This document shows positions 9,207 through 18,200 of a stretch of 64,000 nucleotides of DNA, one piece after another (position 1 is the first letter of the stretch; the number at the start of each line of letters is the position of its first letter). The DNA is taken from assembly GCA_016214855.1 (NCBI GenBank), contig JACRMT010000003.1:1-64000 (forward strand). The letters run 5' to 3'. The DNA is from Nitrospirota bacterium. GTDB taxonomy: Bacteria > Nitrospirota > Thermodesulfovibrionia > Thermodesulfovibrionales > UBA6898. A model generated the notes under the pieces. It was not told the DNA's origin. It did no database searches and saw only the letters and a list, made by a program, of their open reading frames with translations. Position numbers and translations under genes: made by a program.

Positions 9207-10969
9207 TGTTTTTTGATCGCCTTGAACTTGCAGGCCTTATAGCAGGCCCCGCACTTTATGCAGGCAGCAGCATCGATCCGGTGCGGTTTCTTCACCTCTC
9301 CCGAGACAGCCCCTGCAGGGCAGACCTTTTTGCAGAGGGTGCAGCCCTTGCATTGCTCTTCAATAATGGAAAAAGTTATCAGCGCCGTGCAGACGCCGGC
9401 AGGACATCTCTTCTCTTTAATATGCGCCAAATACTCGTCGCGGAAATGGTTCAGGCCGGTGATGAACGGGTTCGAAGCGCTCCTGCCGAGGCCGCAGAGA
9501 GACGAGGTCTTCATCAGTCCGCTCAGCCGCTCAAGCGTTGCAAGGTCCTTATATTCAGCAGTGCCTTCTGTTATCTTTGTCAGCAGTTCCAGCATCCTTT
9601 TCGTGCCGATCCTGCAGGGCGGACACTTGCCGCAGGATTCCCGCTGCAGGAACTCCATAAAGAACTTTGTGATCGATACGATGCAGTCGTCTTCATTGAA
9701 GACGACCATACCGCCCGAACCGACAATGCTGCCGATCTTCGAAAGGTTTTCGTAATCAAGTCCCATATCGAGCATTGAGGCAGGGATAAGGCCGCCTGAA
9801 GGTCCGCCGACCTGTACTGCCTTTAAGGCCCGGCCGCCTTCCATGCCGCCGCCGATGCCGTACACAATATCCCGGAACGGCATGCCCATAGGGATCTCGA
9901 CAAGTCCGACATTTTTCACCTTGCCTGAAAGCGTGAACACCTTCGTGCCTGTGCTCTCTTTTGTTCCGATGGACGAGAACCAGTCCGGGCCTTTGCCGAT
10001 GATAAGCGGGATATTCGAAAAGGTTTCTGCATTATTGATCACCGTCGGTTTTCCCCAAAGGCCTTTCTGCACAGGGAAGGGCGGCCTGACCCTTGGCATG
10101 GCCCTCTTGCCTTCGATCGATTCCATTAGTGCGGTCTCTTCGCCGCAGATGAAGGCCTCTGTCCCGAAACTGAACTCAATAGCAAAGCAGAAGTCAGTGC
10201 CGAAGATATTTCTGCCGATGAACCCTTTATCCTTTGCCTGGTCTATGGCGGCGCGAAGTCTTTCAACAGACAGATGATATCTCTCCCGTATATAGATGAA
10301 TCCTTTTTCAGCACCGATTGCATATCCGCCGATCAGCAGGCCTTCAATAATAGCGTGGGGGTTTCCTTCGGCCAGGGGTCGGTTCACTTCACCCACATTG
10401 CAGATGATATATTTTGTTTCATCAGGCTGGTTCTTGCAGAGTTCCCATTTCGTGCCTGCGGGGAACCCGCTTCCGCCCCTGCCCCTGAGTCCTGACCGTA
10501 TAACGTTTTTTATGACGTCATCACGCCTCATTTTTGAGATCGCCTTTTTCGCAGCCCGGTATCCCTTTATGGCAAGGTAGTCGTCAATGCTTTCCGGGTC
10601 TATCTCACCGCAGGGACCGAGCACGATCTTGTGTTGTCTGCTCTGAAAGGATTCGTAATCCTCTTTGGTGAGCCACTCGGCAACCGGTTCACCCTTAAGG
10701 ATATGTTCTGCTACGATCTTCTCGACCATGGTCGGCTTGACCGACTGATAGGTGACTTTCTGATCGTTGATGATCACATCCACCAGCACGTCCTTGGAAC
10801 AGAAGCCTCTGCAGCCGACCTTCGTATAACTGCACCTCTTGCCGATCTGCGCTTCGATCCCGTTCAGCTGAATGAGCTTCTGAAAAATGCTCATGACATC
10901 TGCACCTCCGGATGCCTTTCCCGAGGTGCCGAGACAGACCTTTATGCTCACTGTCTGCTGCTCAGTCAT
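9203..10969 (-). CDS. NuoF-like subunit of formate dehydrogenase 2, altered nucleotide loop
   Basis: 588 residues from the ATG at 10969. That start was chosen because a longer frame only adds sequence inside the NuoE-like gene, and because the protein then begins like its paralog (VCLGTSGKASGGADV against VCMGTGGMASGGAEV). Fe-S motifs are kept (ESCGKCPPC; CKGCTLCKKVCP; CIKCGACYKACK) and the FMN loop is RGRGGSGFPAGTKWE. The motif that holds FMN and NADH in the paralog (NADEGDPGAFMDR, residues 190-202) is replaced by NVGEVNRPLAEG (191-202), six residues shorter, and GAGAF before CGEETAL is FGTEAF. NAD(H) use is therefore doubtful; another electron carrier is possible. Overlaps its neighbours by 8 and 4 bases. 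Confidence 0.9.
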   Translation of the reverse strand: MTEQQTVSIKVCLGTSGKASGGADVMSIFQKLIQLNGIEAQIGKRCSYTKVGCRGFCSKDVLVDVIINDQKVTYQSVKPTMVEKIVAEHILKGEPVAEWLTKEDYESFQSRQHKIVLGPCGEIDPESIDDYLAIKGYRAAKKAISKMRRDDVIKNVIRSGLRGRGGSGFPAGTKWELCKNQPDETKYIICNVGEVNRPLAEGNPHAIIEGLLIGGYAIGAEKGFIYIRERYHLSVERLRAAIDQAKDKGFIGRNIFGTDFCFAIEFSFGTEAFICGEETALMESIEGKRAMPRVRPPFPVQKGLWGKPTVINNAETFSNIPLIIGKGPDWFSSIGTKESTGTKVFTLSGKVKNVGLVEIPMGMPFRDIVYGIGGGMEGGRALKAVQVGGPSGGLIPASMLDMGLDYENLSKIGSIVGSGGMVVFNEDDCIVSITKFFMEFLQRESCGKCPPCRIGTKRMLELLTKITEGTAEYKDLATLERLSGLMKTSSLCGLGRSASNPFITGLNHFRDEYLAHIKEKRCPAGVCTALITFSIIEEQCKGCTLCKKVCPAGAVSGEVKKPHRIDAAACIKCGACYKACKFKAIKKQ

Positions 10970-11453
10970 ATTCAAAGCCTGTGTACTCCCCTTCTTTTTC
11001 GAAGCCCTTGACCAGCTTAACCACCTGCTCTGAGTCCACGTTGCCATATACCTGATTGTTCAGGATCGCCACAGGCGCAATGCTGCAGGCCCCGATGCAG
11101 GTTGCGTTCTGGACCGTAAAGGAGAGGTCCTGTGTGGTGTCCTCACCTTTGCCGAGACCGAGAGCTGACCTGACCTCAGAGAGGATCTGGTCAGCGCCTT
11201 TAATGTGGCATGCAGCGCCGCAGCATACGGTTATGGTGTTCTTGCCTGTCGGTTTGAGATGGAACTGGGAATAGAATGTTGCAATGCCGAAGAACCTGCT
11301 CTCCGGGATGTCCAGTCTTTTCGAAAACCAGACAACCGCTTCTTCGGGAAGATACCCAAATGCCGCCTGCGTCTGCTGAAGCAGGGTGATAAGAGTCCCT
11401 TTCGACTTCATATGAGTGTCGAGAACAGCTTTTAGCTTATGGTCCATGATCAT
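10962..11453 (-). CDS. NuoE/HndA-like [2Fe-2S] subunit of formate dehydrogenase 2
   Basis: 163 residues; a NuoE-like thioredoxin fold with [2Fe-2S] ligands in CCGAACHIKG and CIGACSIAP. First gene of the fdh2 operon. Two in-frame ATGs (11453 and 11447) are possible starts and neither has a well-spaced ribosome site. A TATAAT lies at 11516-11511 on the minus strand, about 58 bases upstream, without a clear -35 box. No palindrome like that before fdh1 was seen here, so the two operons are probably controlled differently. Confidence 0.92.
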   Translation of the reverse strand: MIMDHKLKAVLDTHMKSKGTLITLLQQTQAAFGYLPEEAVVWFSKRLDIPESRFFGIATFYSQFHLKPTGKNTITVCCGAACHIKGADQILSEVRSALGLGKGEDTTQDLSFTVQNATCIGACSIAPVAILNNQVYGNVDSEQVVKLVKGFEKEGEYTGFEYD

Positions 11454-11624
11454 GATCGTGTTGGAATTCCCGCCCTCCCGCGGCAGAAATGAGGTTTGAA
11501 CTATGCGATTATTATACCTGCGGCGCTGGGCGGTAAGTTATTTAAAATTACAATACGATTATTTGCCGTATTCACCGGGATCCTGTCCAAAGGCCTGCCG
11601 GAAGTCTTAGAAAAAACGCAGAGT

Positions 11625-11795
11625 TCAGAACTTTCGGAAAAGCGGAACGTGCTCTTTTTTTTTCTTTGCTTTTTTTGAGGAGGGACAGTCCAAGGACTTG
11701 CAGAGGCTGCACCGGGTTTCGCTGCATCCCTGGCAGAAATCGCAGTCAGGACAGGGGTTCTTCTTCTGCAGCAGCAGGATCGGTTTCTTCTCCAT
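11625..11795 (-). CDS. 56-residue Cys-rich protein, possibly leaderless
   Basis: A short ORF of 56 codons plus stop. It starts MEKKPILLLQKKN, then has seven Cys in 23 residues (C15, C18, C21, C24, C29, C32, C37; core CPDCDFCQGC, then RCSLC), then a lysine-rich stretch and the end VPLFRKF. The regular C-x2-C spacing suggests an Fe-S or zinc site; I do not recognise the family. A consensus promoter (TTTACG, 17 bases, TATAAT) ends six bases before the ATG, supporting expression as a leaderless mRNA. It lies alone between fdh2 and a REP-like repeat. Confidence 0.6.
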   Translation of the reverse strand: MEKKPILLLQKKNPCPDCDFCQGCSETRCSLCKSLDCPSSKKAKKKKEHVPLFRKF

Positions 11796-11801
11796 GCTTT
11801 T

Positions 11802-11830
11802 ATTATATGCACTGCCTGACCTGCCGTAAA
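11802..11830 (-). promoter_or_regulatory. Sigma70-type promoter for the Cys-rich small gene
   Basis: Minus-strand -35 TTTACG (11830-11825), a 17-base spacer, and a perfect -10 TATAAT (11807-11802). The ATG begins seven bases after the -10 box, which places the expected transcription start on the start codon. No ribosome site is present. Confidence 0.6.
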
Positions 11831-11876
11831 GATCAAGATCAGCTTAACCCCTCCAATGAACAGGGGAATTATCATT

Positions 11877-11953
11877 AAATCTCCCCTCGCCCCTCTTTGC
11901 CAAAGAGGGGAATTGTTTCTCCCTTTGGCAAAGGGAGGCTAGGAGGGATTTAT
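11877..11953. repeat. REP-like palindromic repeat, copy 2
   Basis: Two adjacent palindromes, one with arms cccctctttg/caaagagggg and one with ccctttg/caaaggg, flanked by 'aaatctccc' and 'gggattt'. It is nearly identical in part to the copy at 22652-22692. It fills the gap between the Cys-rich gene and the DUF1847 gene. Confidence 0.78.
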
Positions 11954-11991
11954 TAATAGTAGGCTATCCCCTTTTAACTGAAGCCTTACGA

Positions 11992-12705
11992 TTAGCGTTC
12001 CACATCCACCTGTTCGGTCAAGAGCCGCCGGTAGTAGAAGTTCTGTCCATACAGTACGCTGACAGGGTTATGACCGGTGACGCGGTCTTTCGTGATCAGG
12101 GTAGTGACCGGGGCAACGGAGTGTTTGGTGAAGAGCATGTCGTGGCCTACACAGAGGCCCACGATGATGTTCATATCTGTGCCGGCATCGTTCAGGAGTC
12201 GCGCCTGGGCAATAGGGTTACAGGCAGGTTCGAAGGTCGACGGTCTCACCTTGTCCTCTTCCGTGACGCCGAGTTCGAGCTTGTCGATGCTCCCGCTTTT
12301 GCAGCAGACCGAAAGCGGTGTGAACCCCTGGGCAGAGAGGATGCGACTGAGGCGCTCAGTCTCATCGAGCAGGCCGATACAGGTGGCGATGCCGATCCTG
12401 CTGTAGCCCATAAGTTTGGCAAAGGCGATCGTATCTTCGACCCTTGTCCAGCGGGCACGGATCGCTGTGCTTCCCTGCTGATGTTCGTAGCAGAGACCTT
12501 CTACGCGTGTGGCGACCTGAGCCATCTTTGCGTCTGCGCTGTCTCCTTTGTAACAGTCGAAGCTTTCCTGAATAACGTTCATATGTTCCTGCGAGGGACA
12601 GTACCCGGGCTTCGGCGGCTTTTCATCAGGGTTAGCGCTCCAGCAGTTCGTCTTGCCGTTCTTCTGCCAGACAGCGCCGCAGCTGCTGCAACTGAATTCC
12701 TTCAT
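11992..12705 (-). CDS. DUF1847 metal-binding-type protein
   Basis: 237 residues. The N-terminus has a zinc-ribbon-like Cys pair (CSSCG, residues 6-10) with further Cys at NCW and GYCPS. The rest matches the DUF1847 family (conserved RVEDTIAFAKLMGYSRIGIATCIGL, and later FEPACNPIAQA and GLCVGHDMLF). The family occurs in anaerobes; its function is not known and the conserved Cys suggest a metal or redox centre. It has an AAAGGAGA-type ribosome site and lies 78 bases after an HD-domain gene on the same strand, so the two may be co-transcribed. Confidence 0.8.
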   Translation of the reverse strand: MKEFSCSSCGAVWQKNGKTNCWSANPDEKPPKPGYCPSQEHMNVIQESFDCYKGDSADAKMAQVATRVEGLCYEHQQGSTAIRARWTRVEDTIAFAKLMGYSRIGIATCIGLLDETERLSRILSAQGFTPLSVCCKSGSIDKLELGVTEEDKVRPSTFEPACNPIAQARLLNDAGTDMNIIVGLCVGHDMLFTKHSVAPVTTLITKDRVTGHNPVSVLYGQNFYYRRLLTEQVDVER

Positions 12706-12783
12706 CGTATGATCTCCTTTAATAAGATGCCATCATAAGAGCCGTCGGGTGAAAGCCTATCCCGGCCATACGTCAAGCCGTGC

Positions 12784-13971
12784 TTACTCAAAATCAGCGT
12801 AGATCTCGCCAAAGTTGATGCCTGCTATGGTCGATTTCTCGAACCTGTTCCGGATCGAGAGCTTTGCCTCTACAAGTCCCTGACTTGGGCTGCCGTTGTG
12901 TATGGCTACTGACGCTTCAATGAACGCTGCCAGGGAGTCGGCAGCCTTTACCAGTTCCCCGTCGCGCGGGTTGAACTGATTGTCATTATAGCAATCATTG
13001 ATCTCGTCGCTGGTGACCTTCATTGTCTGACCGTTTACGGTCACGATGCTATTGAATTCATCTTCAGTAAAGCTTTTGATATCTGCATGCCACGCCCTGG
13101 GGATAAGGCTGTACACCTCACGCTCCATCTCCTCTTTCTCATACACTTTGATCAGCTCGGAAAGCCCTTCGATGGACCGTTTTACCGGAGAGATGATGTC
13201 CCGTGTAAGCACTTCGGGCAGGTCATGGAACAGGCCGGTGAAATAATTGTTCACGCAGCGCTTTGAGCAGGCCAGGTTCTCGAGCGAGAAGAAATACGAG
13301 AGGATAGCGACAAAGAGCGAGTGGCCCATAACCGAGGTTTTTGGTACTCGGTGAAGGTTTGCCCAGCGTATCTGGAAGCGCAACTGTCCACACATGTCGA
13401 GGAAGTGCCTGTACCGCTCACTCCGGGAAAGCTGCTCCATGCCTTTGAGGTCGCTGTATTCGTTCTGTTTGTCCTGAAGGCGCTTCCTGATCGCGCCCAT
13501 CTCAAAGCTCTGGGGATGGATCTTCTCGATGATGTCGAACTCCCATTTGGTTGCGTAAAAGTGCGCAGCATTCAGGATCCGTCGATTGATATTTTCGGTC
13601 TCGTCAGAGAAGTAATCCTGGAAGAGCGAGCAGAAATCCTTGCCGAGCGGGGAGAGCACCGGTTCAAGCTCCTGATAGACCCACTCGTTCAGCTTACGGT
13701 ATTTGGCCTTGTCCTCTTTGATCCTGTAGAAGATCGGGGGCTTAAGATCGGTCAGGACGATGCGCTGCAGGAGTTCGAAGATGCCGCCTTCAATGATCTC
13801 GATCCAGCTGAACCTGGGGTTGTCTTCCTCAAACTTGCCCAAAAAATAAGCGATGACCATCTTCTGCGCCTGTTTGTCAAGCTCGACGAACTCGACCGGC
13901 CGCACACGGTCGTTCCATCGCTGGATGTATGCCGCATCAAAAAGCTTTAAAAGAAGCGATTTTCTGATCAT
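12784..13971 (-). CDS. YfbR-like HD-domain hydrolase
   Basis: 395 residues. The middle contains the HD metal motif: His in VMGHSLFVAIL (~215), then FHDLPEVLTRDIISPVK (~248-264), as in YfbR/HDDC2-type 5'-deoxynucleotidases, with a downstream Asp in VKAADSLAAFIEA. The N-terminal ~190 residues are not part of the classic YfbR fold and may set specificity. A nucleotidase or phosphohydrolase acting on dNMPs or a related compound is likely, but the substrate cannot be read from sequence. ATG 13971 has no strong ribosome site. Confidence 0.78.
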   Translation of the reverse strand: MIRKSLLLKLFDAAYIQRWNDRVRPVEFVELDKQAQKMVIAYFLGKFEEDNPRFSWIEIIEGGIFELLQRIVLTDLKPPIFYRIKEDKAKYRKLNEWVYQELEPVLSPLGKDFCSLFQDYFSDETENINRRILNAAHFYATKWEFDIIEKIHPQSFEMGAIRKRLQDKQNEYSDLKGMEQLSRSERYRHFLDMCGQLRFQIRWANLHRVPKTSVMGHSLFVAILSYFFSLENLACSKRCVNNYFTGLFHDLPEVLTRDIISPVKRSIEGLSELIKVYEKEEMEREVYSLIPRAWHADIKSFTEDEFNSIVTVNGQTMKVTSDEINDCYNDNQFNPRDGELVKAADSLAAFIEASVAIHNGSPSQGLVEAKLSIRNRFEKSTIAGINFGEIYADFE

Positions 13972-14054
13972 GAATAGTTCCCCCGTTGTTCTGTCTGCTA
14001 TTATACCTTATCAAAAAGTCTTTGGTGCCTGAATAATACAGGGGAAATGGGCAT

Positions 14055-14084
14055 AAAAAAGGGCCCGGTAAAGGGCCCTTTTTT
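14055..14084 (-). terminator. Terminator after the small lipoprotein gene
   Basis: A perfect 12-bp stem (aaaaaagggccc with gggcccttttt(t)) and a 6-base loop. T runs lie on both sides, so it can work in either direction. It stands 24 bases after the lipoprotein gene's stop codon on the minus strand. Confidence 0.92.
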
Positions 14085-14107
14085 AAGGTAATGATGTACT
14101 GGTTTTC

Positions 14108-14302
14108 TTACTTCTTAGGAGCCTCAGCAGGCTTAGGAGCCTCAGCCGGAGCTGCTGCAGGAGCCGGGGCAGGTGCAGGAGCCGGAGCCTCAGCCTTCGG
14201 GGCCTCCTTCGGAGCCTCAGGCTTCTTCTGCTCGCAACCAACGGTGAGAGCAAGAGCAAGAACCATGAGAACTGAAAGTGCAAGTGCAAAGATCTTCTTC
14301 AT
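14108..14302 (-). CDS. Small Ala/Pro/Lys-rich lipoprotein
   Basis: 64 residues from ATG 14302. A GTG 12 bases upstream is in frame but is part of the ribosome site AAAGGAGGTG, so the later start is preferred. A lipoprotein signal peptide (MKKIFALALS...) ends in the lipobox LTVGC, followed by an EQKKPEAPKEAPKAE start and an Ala-Pro repeat tail. The mature part is an extended, low-complexity chain, as in small envelope lipoproteins. It has its own promoter and terminator, typical of an abundant single-gene transcript. No specific function can be assigned. Confidence 0.9.
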   Translation of the reverse strand: MKKIFALALSVLMVLALALTVGCEQKKPEAPKEAPKAEAPAPAPAPAPAAAPAEAPKPAEAPKK

Positions 14303-14376
14303 AATGTAAAACACCTCCTTTCGTTACAGAATGTTGTTCAAAATAGCCATAATCAGGATATTTTTTACTACCGCAA

Positions 14377-14405
14377 ATTTTATATGTTCGCTTGACTTCT
14401 GTCAA
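14377..14405 (-). promoter_or_regulatory. Sigma70-type promoter for the small lipoprotein
   Basis: Minus strand: -35 TTGACA (14405-14400), 17-base spacer, -10 TAAAAT (14382-14377). The -35 box sits in an inverted repeat (TTGAC-TTCT-GTCAA on the plus strand, 14392-14405), which could be an operator. The leader to ATG 14302 is about 70 bases. Confidence 0.78.
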
Positions 14406-14475
14406 TATAAAATTGGCTATTTATATACAGAAGAGTTGATTATTTTCCTTGATCCGTGAGATGCCGCAGCCTTTC

Positions 14476-14504
14476 TTGAGAATAAGGCCGTTACGGTATA
14501 TAAT
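14476..14504 (+). promoter_or_regulatory. Promoter of thiD, likely leaderless transcript
   Basis: -35 TTGAGA (14476-14481), 17-base spacer, -10 TATAAT (14499-14504). The thiD ATG is at 14512, where transcription should start, and no ribosome site is present between. The geometry matches that at 11802-11830. Confidence 0.6.
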
Positions 14505-14511
14505 CCATTTT

Positions 14512-15273
14512 ATGAAAAAAGCCCTTACTATCGCCGGGTTTGACCCTTCCGGAGGCGCCGGTCTTCAGGCTGACCTGAAGGTATTTCAGGCACTCGGTGT
14601 GTACGGCCTATCTGCTGTGGCTGCGCTCACGGCCCAGAATACCCGGGGTGTTGACAGTGTGGAGCCGGTTAGCGGGCGATTTTTGAAAAAACAGCTCAGT
14701 GTGCTTCTGTTTGACCTTGTTCCGGACGCAACCAAGATGGGTATGCTTCTGACCGAAGATAATGTCAGGATTGTTGAACGCATTGCCCGGGAATATTCAT
14801 TGAAGAATCTGGTGCTTGATCCGGTCATGATTTCAACTTCCGGAAAGAAACTTGCGCAGAGAAATGTGCCGAAAGTGCTCAGGGAAAAGATATTGCCTCT
14901 CTGCTCAATAATTACACCGAACATCTCTGAAGCCTCTGTGCTGAGCGGCCTGAAGATCAGTTCCCGGAAAGATATGGAGAAGGCAGCAGTTATTCTTAAG
15001 GCAGCCGGCCCGGATATGGTCATCATAACCGGAGGCCATCTTGAAGGATCTGCCATGGATGTCATGTACGACGGTTCATTCCATTACCTGAGAGCAAAGA
15101 AAAGGCAGGGAGAATATCACGGGACAGGCTGTACCTTCTCTGCAGCGCTCACGGCCTTTCTCGCGCAGGGATGCTCCAGCCTCGATGCTGCAAAAAAAGC
15201 CAAAACATTTATGACAAAGGTTTTTCAGAGGACGCTTGGAACCGGCAGCGGAATGAAGCTTTTTACGATCTGA
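14512..15273 (+). CDS. thiD: Hydroxymethylpyrimidine/phosphomethylpyrimidine kinase
   Basis: 253 residues from ATG 14512. The frame is open for 21 more codons upstream, but conserved sequence starts at MKKALTIAGFDPSGGAG. It makes HMP-pyrophosphate in thiamine synthesis by two phosphorylations in the cytoplasm. Motifs: GFDPSGGAGLQADLK near the start, VLDPVM in the middle, and the ribokinase-type anion hole GTGCTFSAALTAFLA near the end. Length is normal for ThiD. No other thi gene or TPP riboswitch is visible nearby. The start overlaps the predicted transcription start. Confidence 0.93.
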   Translation: MKKALTIAGFDPSGGAGLQADLKVFQALGVYGLSAVAALTAQNTRGVDSVEPVSGRFLKKQLSVLLFDLVPDATKMGMLLTEDNVRIVERIAREYSLKNLVLDPVMISTSGKKLAQRNVPKVLREKILPLCSIITPNISEASVLSGLKISSRKDMEKAAVILKAAGPDMVIITGGHLEGSAMDVMYDGSFHYLRAKKRQGEYHGTGCTFSAALTAFLAQGCSSLDAAKKAKTFMTKVFQRTLGTGSGMKLFTI

Positions 15274-15292
15274 ATCTTACTTGGAGGGAATT

Positions 15293-18200
15293 ATGAAGGG
15301 GACGCTGTGCCGAATATTATTTCTGTCTCTCATGTTCGTATTTGTAATCCTGTCTGTTTCGCATGCTGAAGAGATGAAGCAGACTGAAACGCCAGTACCT
15401 CCACCGGCACCGACAGCATCAATCGAGATATTTTCTCCGCAGGGAGAGGTGAAGAGTGTCAGGCAGGTCTCGGCGCGCTTCTCAGAGCAGATGGTGCCCT
15501 TCGGAGACCCGCGTATTACAGAACCCTTTGATATCCAATGTCCTGAAAAAGGAAGAGGCCGCTGGGCAGATGGGAAAAATTGGGTCTATGATTTTGATAA
15601 GGACCTGCCGGCTGGTGTTGTCTGTGAGTTCTTTCTGAAGCCCGATCTCAAAAGCCTTTCGAATACGGCCATGTCAGGCCAACAGAAATTTGCCTTCACC
15701 ACCGGGGGGCCTGCGATCAGAGAAGCTATTCCTGGCGAAGGAAGCGAATCTATCAGCGAAGATCAGATCTTCATCCTGAAGCTTGATGCAGAGGCAACCG
15801 AAGGATCCATCCTTGCGAATGTCTTCTGTTCAATAGAAGGCATACAGGAGCGAGTGCCGGTAAGGCTTATCAGGGGCGAGGAAAAAGAGAAGATAATAAA
15901 AGAGCAATACCGTCTCAAGGACGTCCCTCATCTGCTGGTGCAGTGCAGCCAGAACTTTCCGAATCATGCCATGGTAAAGCTGATCTGGGGCAAGGGAATA
16001 ACTTCCGTTAGCGGTGTGAAAAGATCGACAGACCAGATATTGACCTATAGGACGCGAGATCCCTTTAAGGCCTCATTCAGGTGCGAGAGAGAGAACGCAA
16101 AGGCCAACTGCATGCCGATCCTGCCGATGCAACTCAATTTCTCGGCCCCTGTTTTGTGGGAGAGCGCGAAAAGGATTGTGCTGAAAGCACAGGGCAAGAC
16201 GTACAAGCCGGAAAAAGTGGTTTCTTACGGATATGGTGAAGAAGAATCCGAAGGGGGAACCGAGGGCCCGGCGCCTGCGGAGACAGATGAGAACACGGTG
16301 TATGGTGTGACATTCAGAGGACCTTTCCCTGAGAACAGCTCCTTTTCTATCGAACTGCCGAAGGGTCTGAAAGACGATGCAGGCAGGAGCCTTGAGAAAA
16401 AAGACCGCTTTCCCCTTGTTGTGAAGACCGATGCTTTTCCGCCGCTGGCAAAGTTCTCTGCGCGGTTCGGCATCATCGAACTCAAGGGAGATGCGACATT
16501 ACCGGTAACACTCAGGAACCTTGAGCCTCAAATCAGGACGAGGCTCAGCAAGGTTGATGAAAGAAAAGAAGGTGTTGTTGAGAATGCCAAAGAAGGGATG
16601 CTTGATACGTCAATCAAGGCAGGAGATGCAGTAAATTCAATTCTTCCCGATCCCATGAAGGCTAAAGGCGTGGAAGTTGTTTCCGGACTGAAGGGTAAGC
16701 TGAAGAAGATCAGGATGGGAAAAGAAGAGAAGATCATCGAATGGCTCAGGAAGGTTGCATCAGGCCGCAGGGACGCATCGATCCTGAAAGCAGAGTCAGA
16801 AGCCCGGGAATTTTCCCTGCCCAAGCCTGAAGGCGCAAAGGCCTTTGAAGTTGTCGGCATTCCTCTTAAGGACCCGGGTTTCTATGTTGTTGAGATGGAG
16901 AGTCAGATTCTCGGCGCATCGCTGCTTGGTTACCAATCGCCGCTCTTTGTGCCGACAGCAGCGCTTGTGACGAATCTGTCTGCACACTTCAAATGGGGCA
17001 GGGAATCTTCGCTGGTATGGGTCTCAACTCTGGACAAGGCAGGGCCGGTCAAGGACGCTGATATTTCGATACGCGACTGCAATGGCAGGGAAATCTGGAA
17101 GGGCAAGACCGATCTGAACGGTATTGCCTCAGTGAAAAAGCAGCTGCCCTCTGAAAGCGAACTGCCATTCTGCCAGGGGAATATCAACCACGGTGAGGCT
17201 GCATCCGCCCTGCAGGGGATCAACAGCGGACTATTCGTCTTCGCAAAGACAAAAAACGACATGACCTTTGTCCACTCGAACTGGGATGAGGGCATTGAAC
17301 ACTGGCGATTCAGCCTACCGGGTGCAGATTACCGGGGACCAATAAAAGCGCATACGATATTTGACCGCAGCCTGCTCAGGGCCGGTGAGACCGTTCATAT
17401 GAAGCATCTCATCCGCAAGCATGTCATGTCAGGGTTTTCCCAGGTCGACGAACTGCCCAAGGCTCTTCTGATCCAGCACGACGGAAGCTCACAGCGGTAT
17501 GAATTCCCGCTGAAGTGGGACAATCAGGGCATTGCTGAAACCGATTGGGAGATCCCGAGAGATGCGAAGCTCGGCATGTATGAGGTCTATTTCCTGAAGA
17601 AGCTTTCTGAAAAGAAGCGTGAGAAGACCGCGATCGGCGGTTACGAAGCAGGGGACGAATCCTATTACGTTCCTGACGGCTGGGTCTCAGGCTCTTTCAG
17701 GGTTGAGGAATTCAGAGTGCCGGTGATGAAGGCGATCATACAGCCGCCGAAAGAACCGCTTATCAGGGCGAAGCAGGCTGAATTCGATCTCTACGTGTCC
17801 TATCTTTCCGGCGGAGGATCAGGAGCGATTGCTGTCAAAATGCGGAGTCAGGTGCTGCGTAAATTTCTGAGCTACCCTGATCACGAGGATTTCATCTTCG
17901 CAAACGGCGAGGTGAAGGAGGAGATCCTGAGGAGGGGACGATACGATGCTGAGGACGAGGCACAGCGTACCAAACCGAAGATACAGACGAGAGAGCTTGT
18001 TCTGGAGAAGACCGGGAGCCTGAGGACAACGATCCCGGATCTGCCGGCAGTAAGACAGCCCCACGACATACAGACAGAGCTTGAGTTTCGGGACCCGAAT
18101 GGCGAGATACAGACCGTTTCACAGAAGATACCGCTCTGGCCGTCAAACGTGAATATCGGTATCAAGCCCGATTCATGGGCAGCAGCAAAGGAGGCCTTCA

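Noticed and set aside
11501-11875. A 124-residue minus-strand ORF
   Set aside because: Its sequence has no family look, while an overlapping frame gives the regular Cys-rich protein with a promoter.
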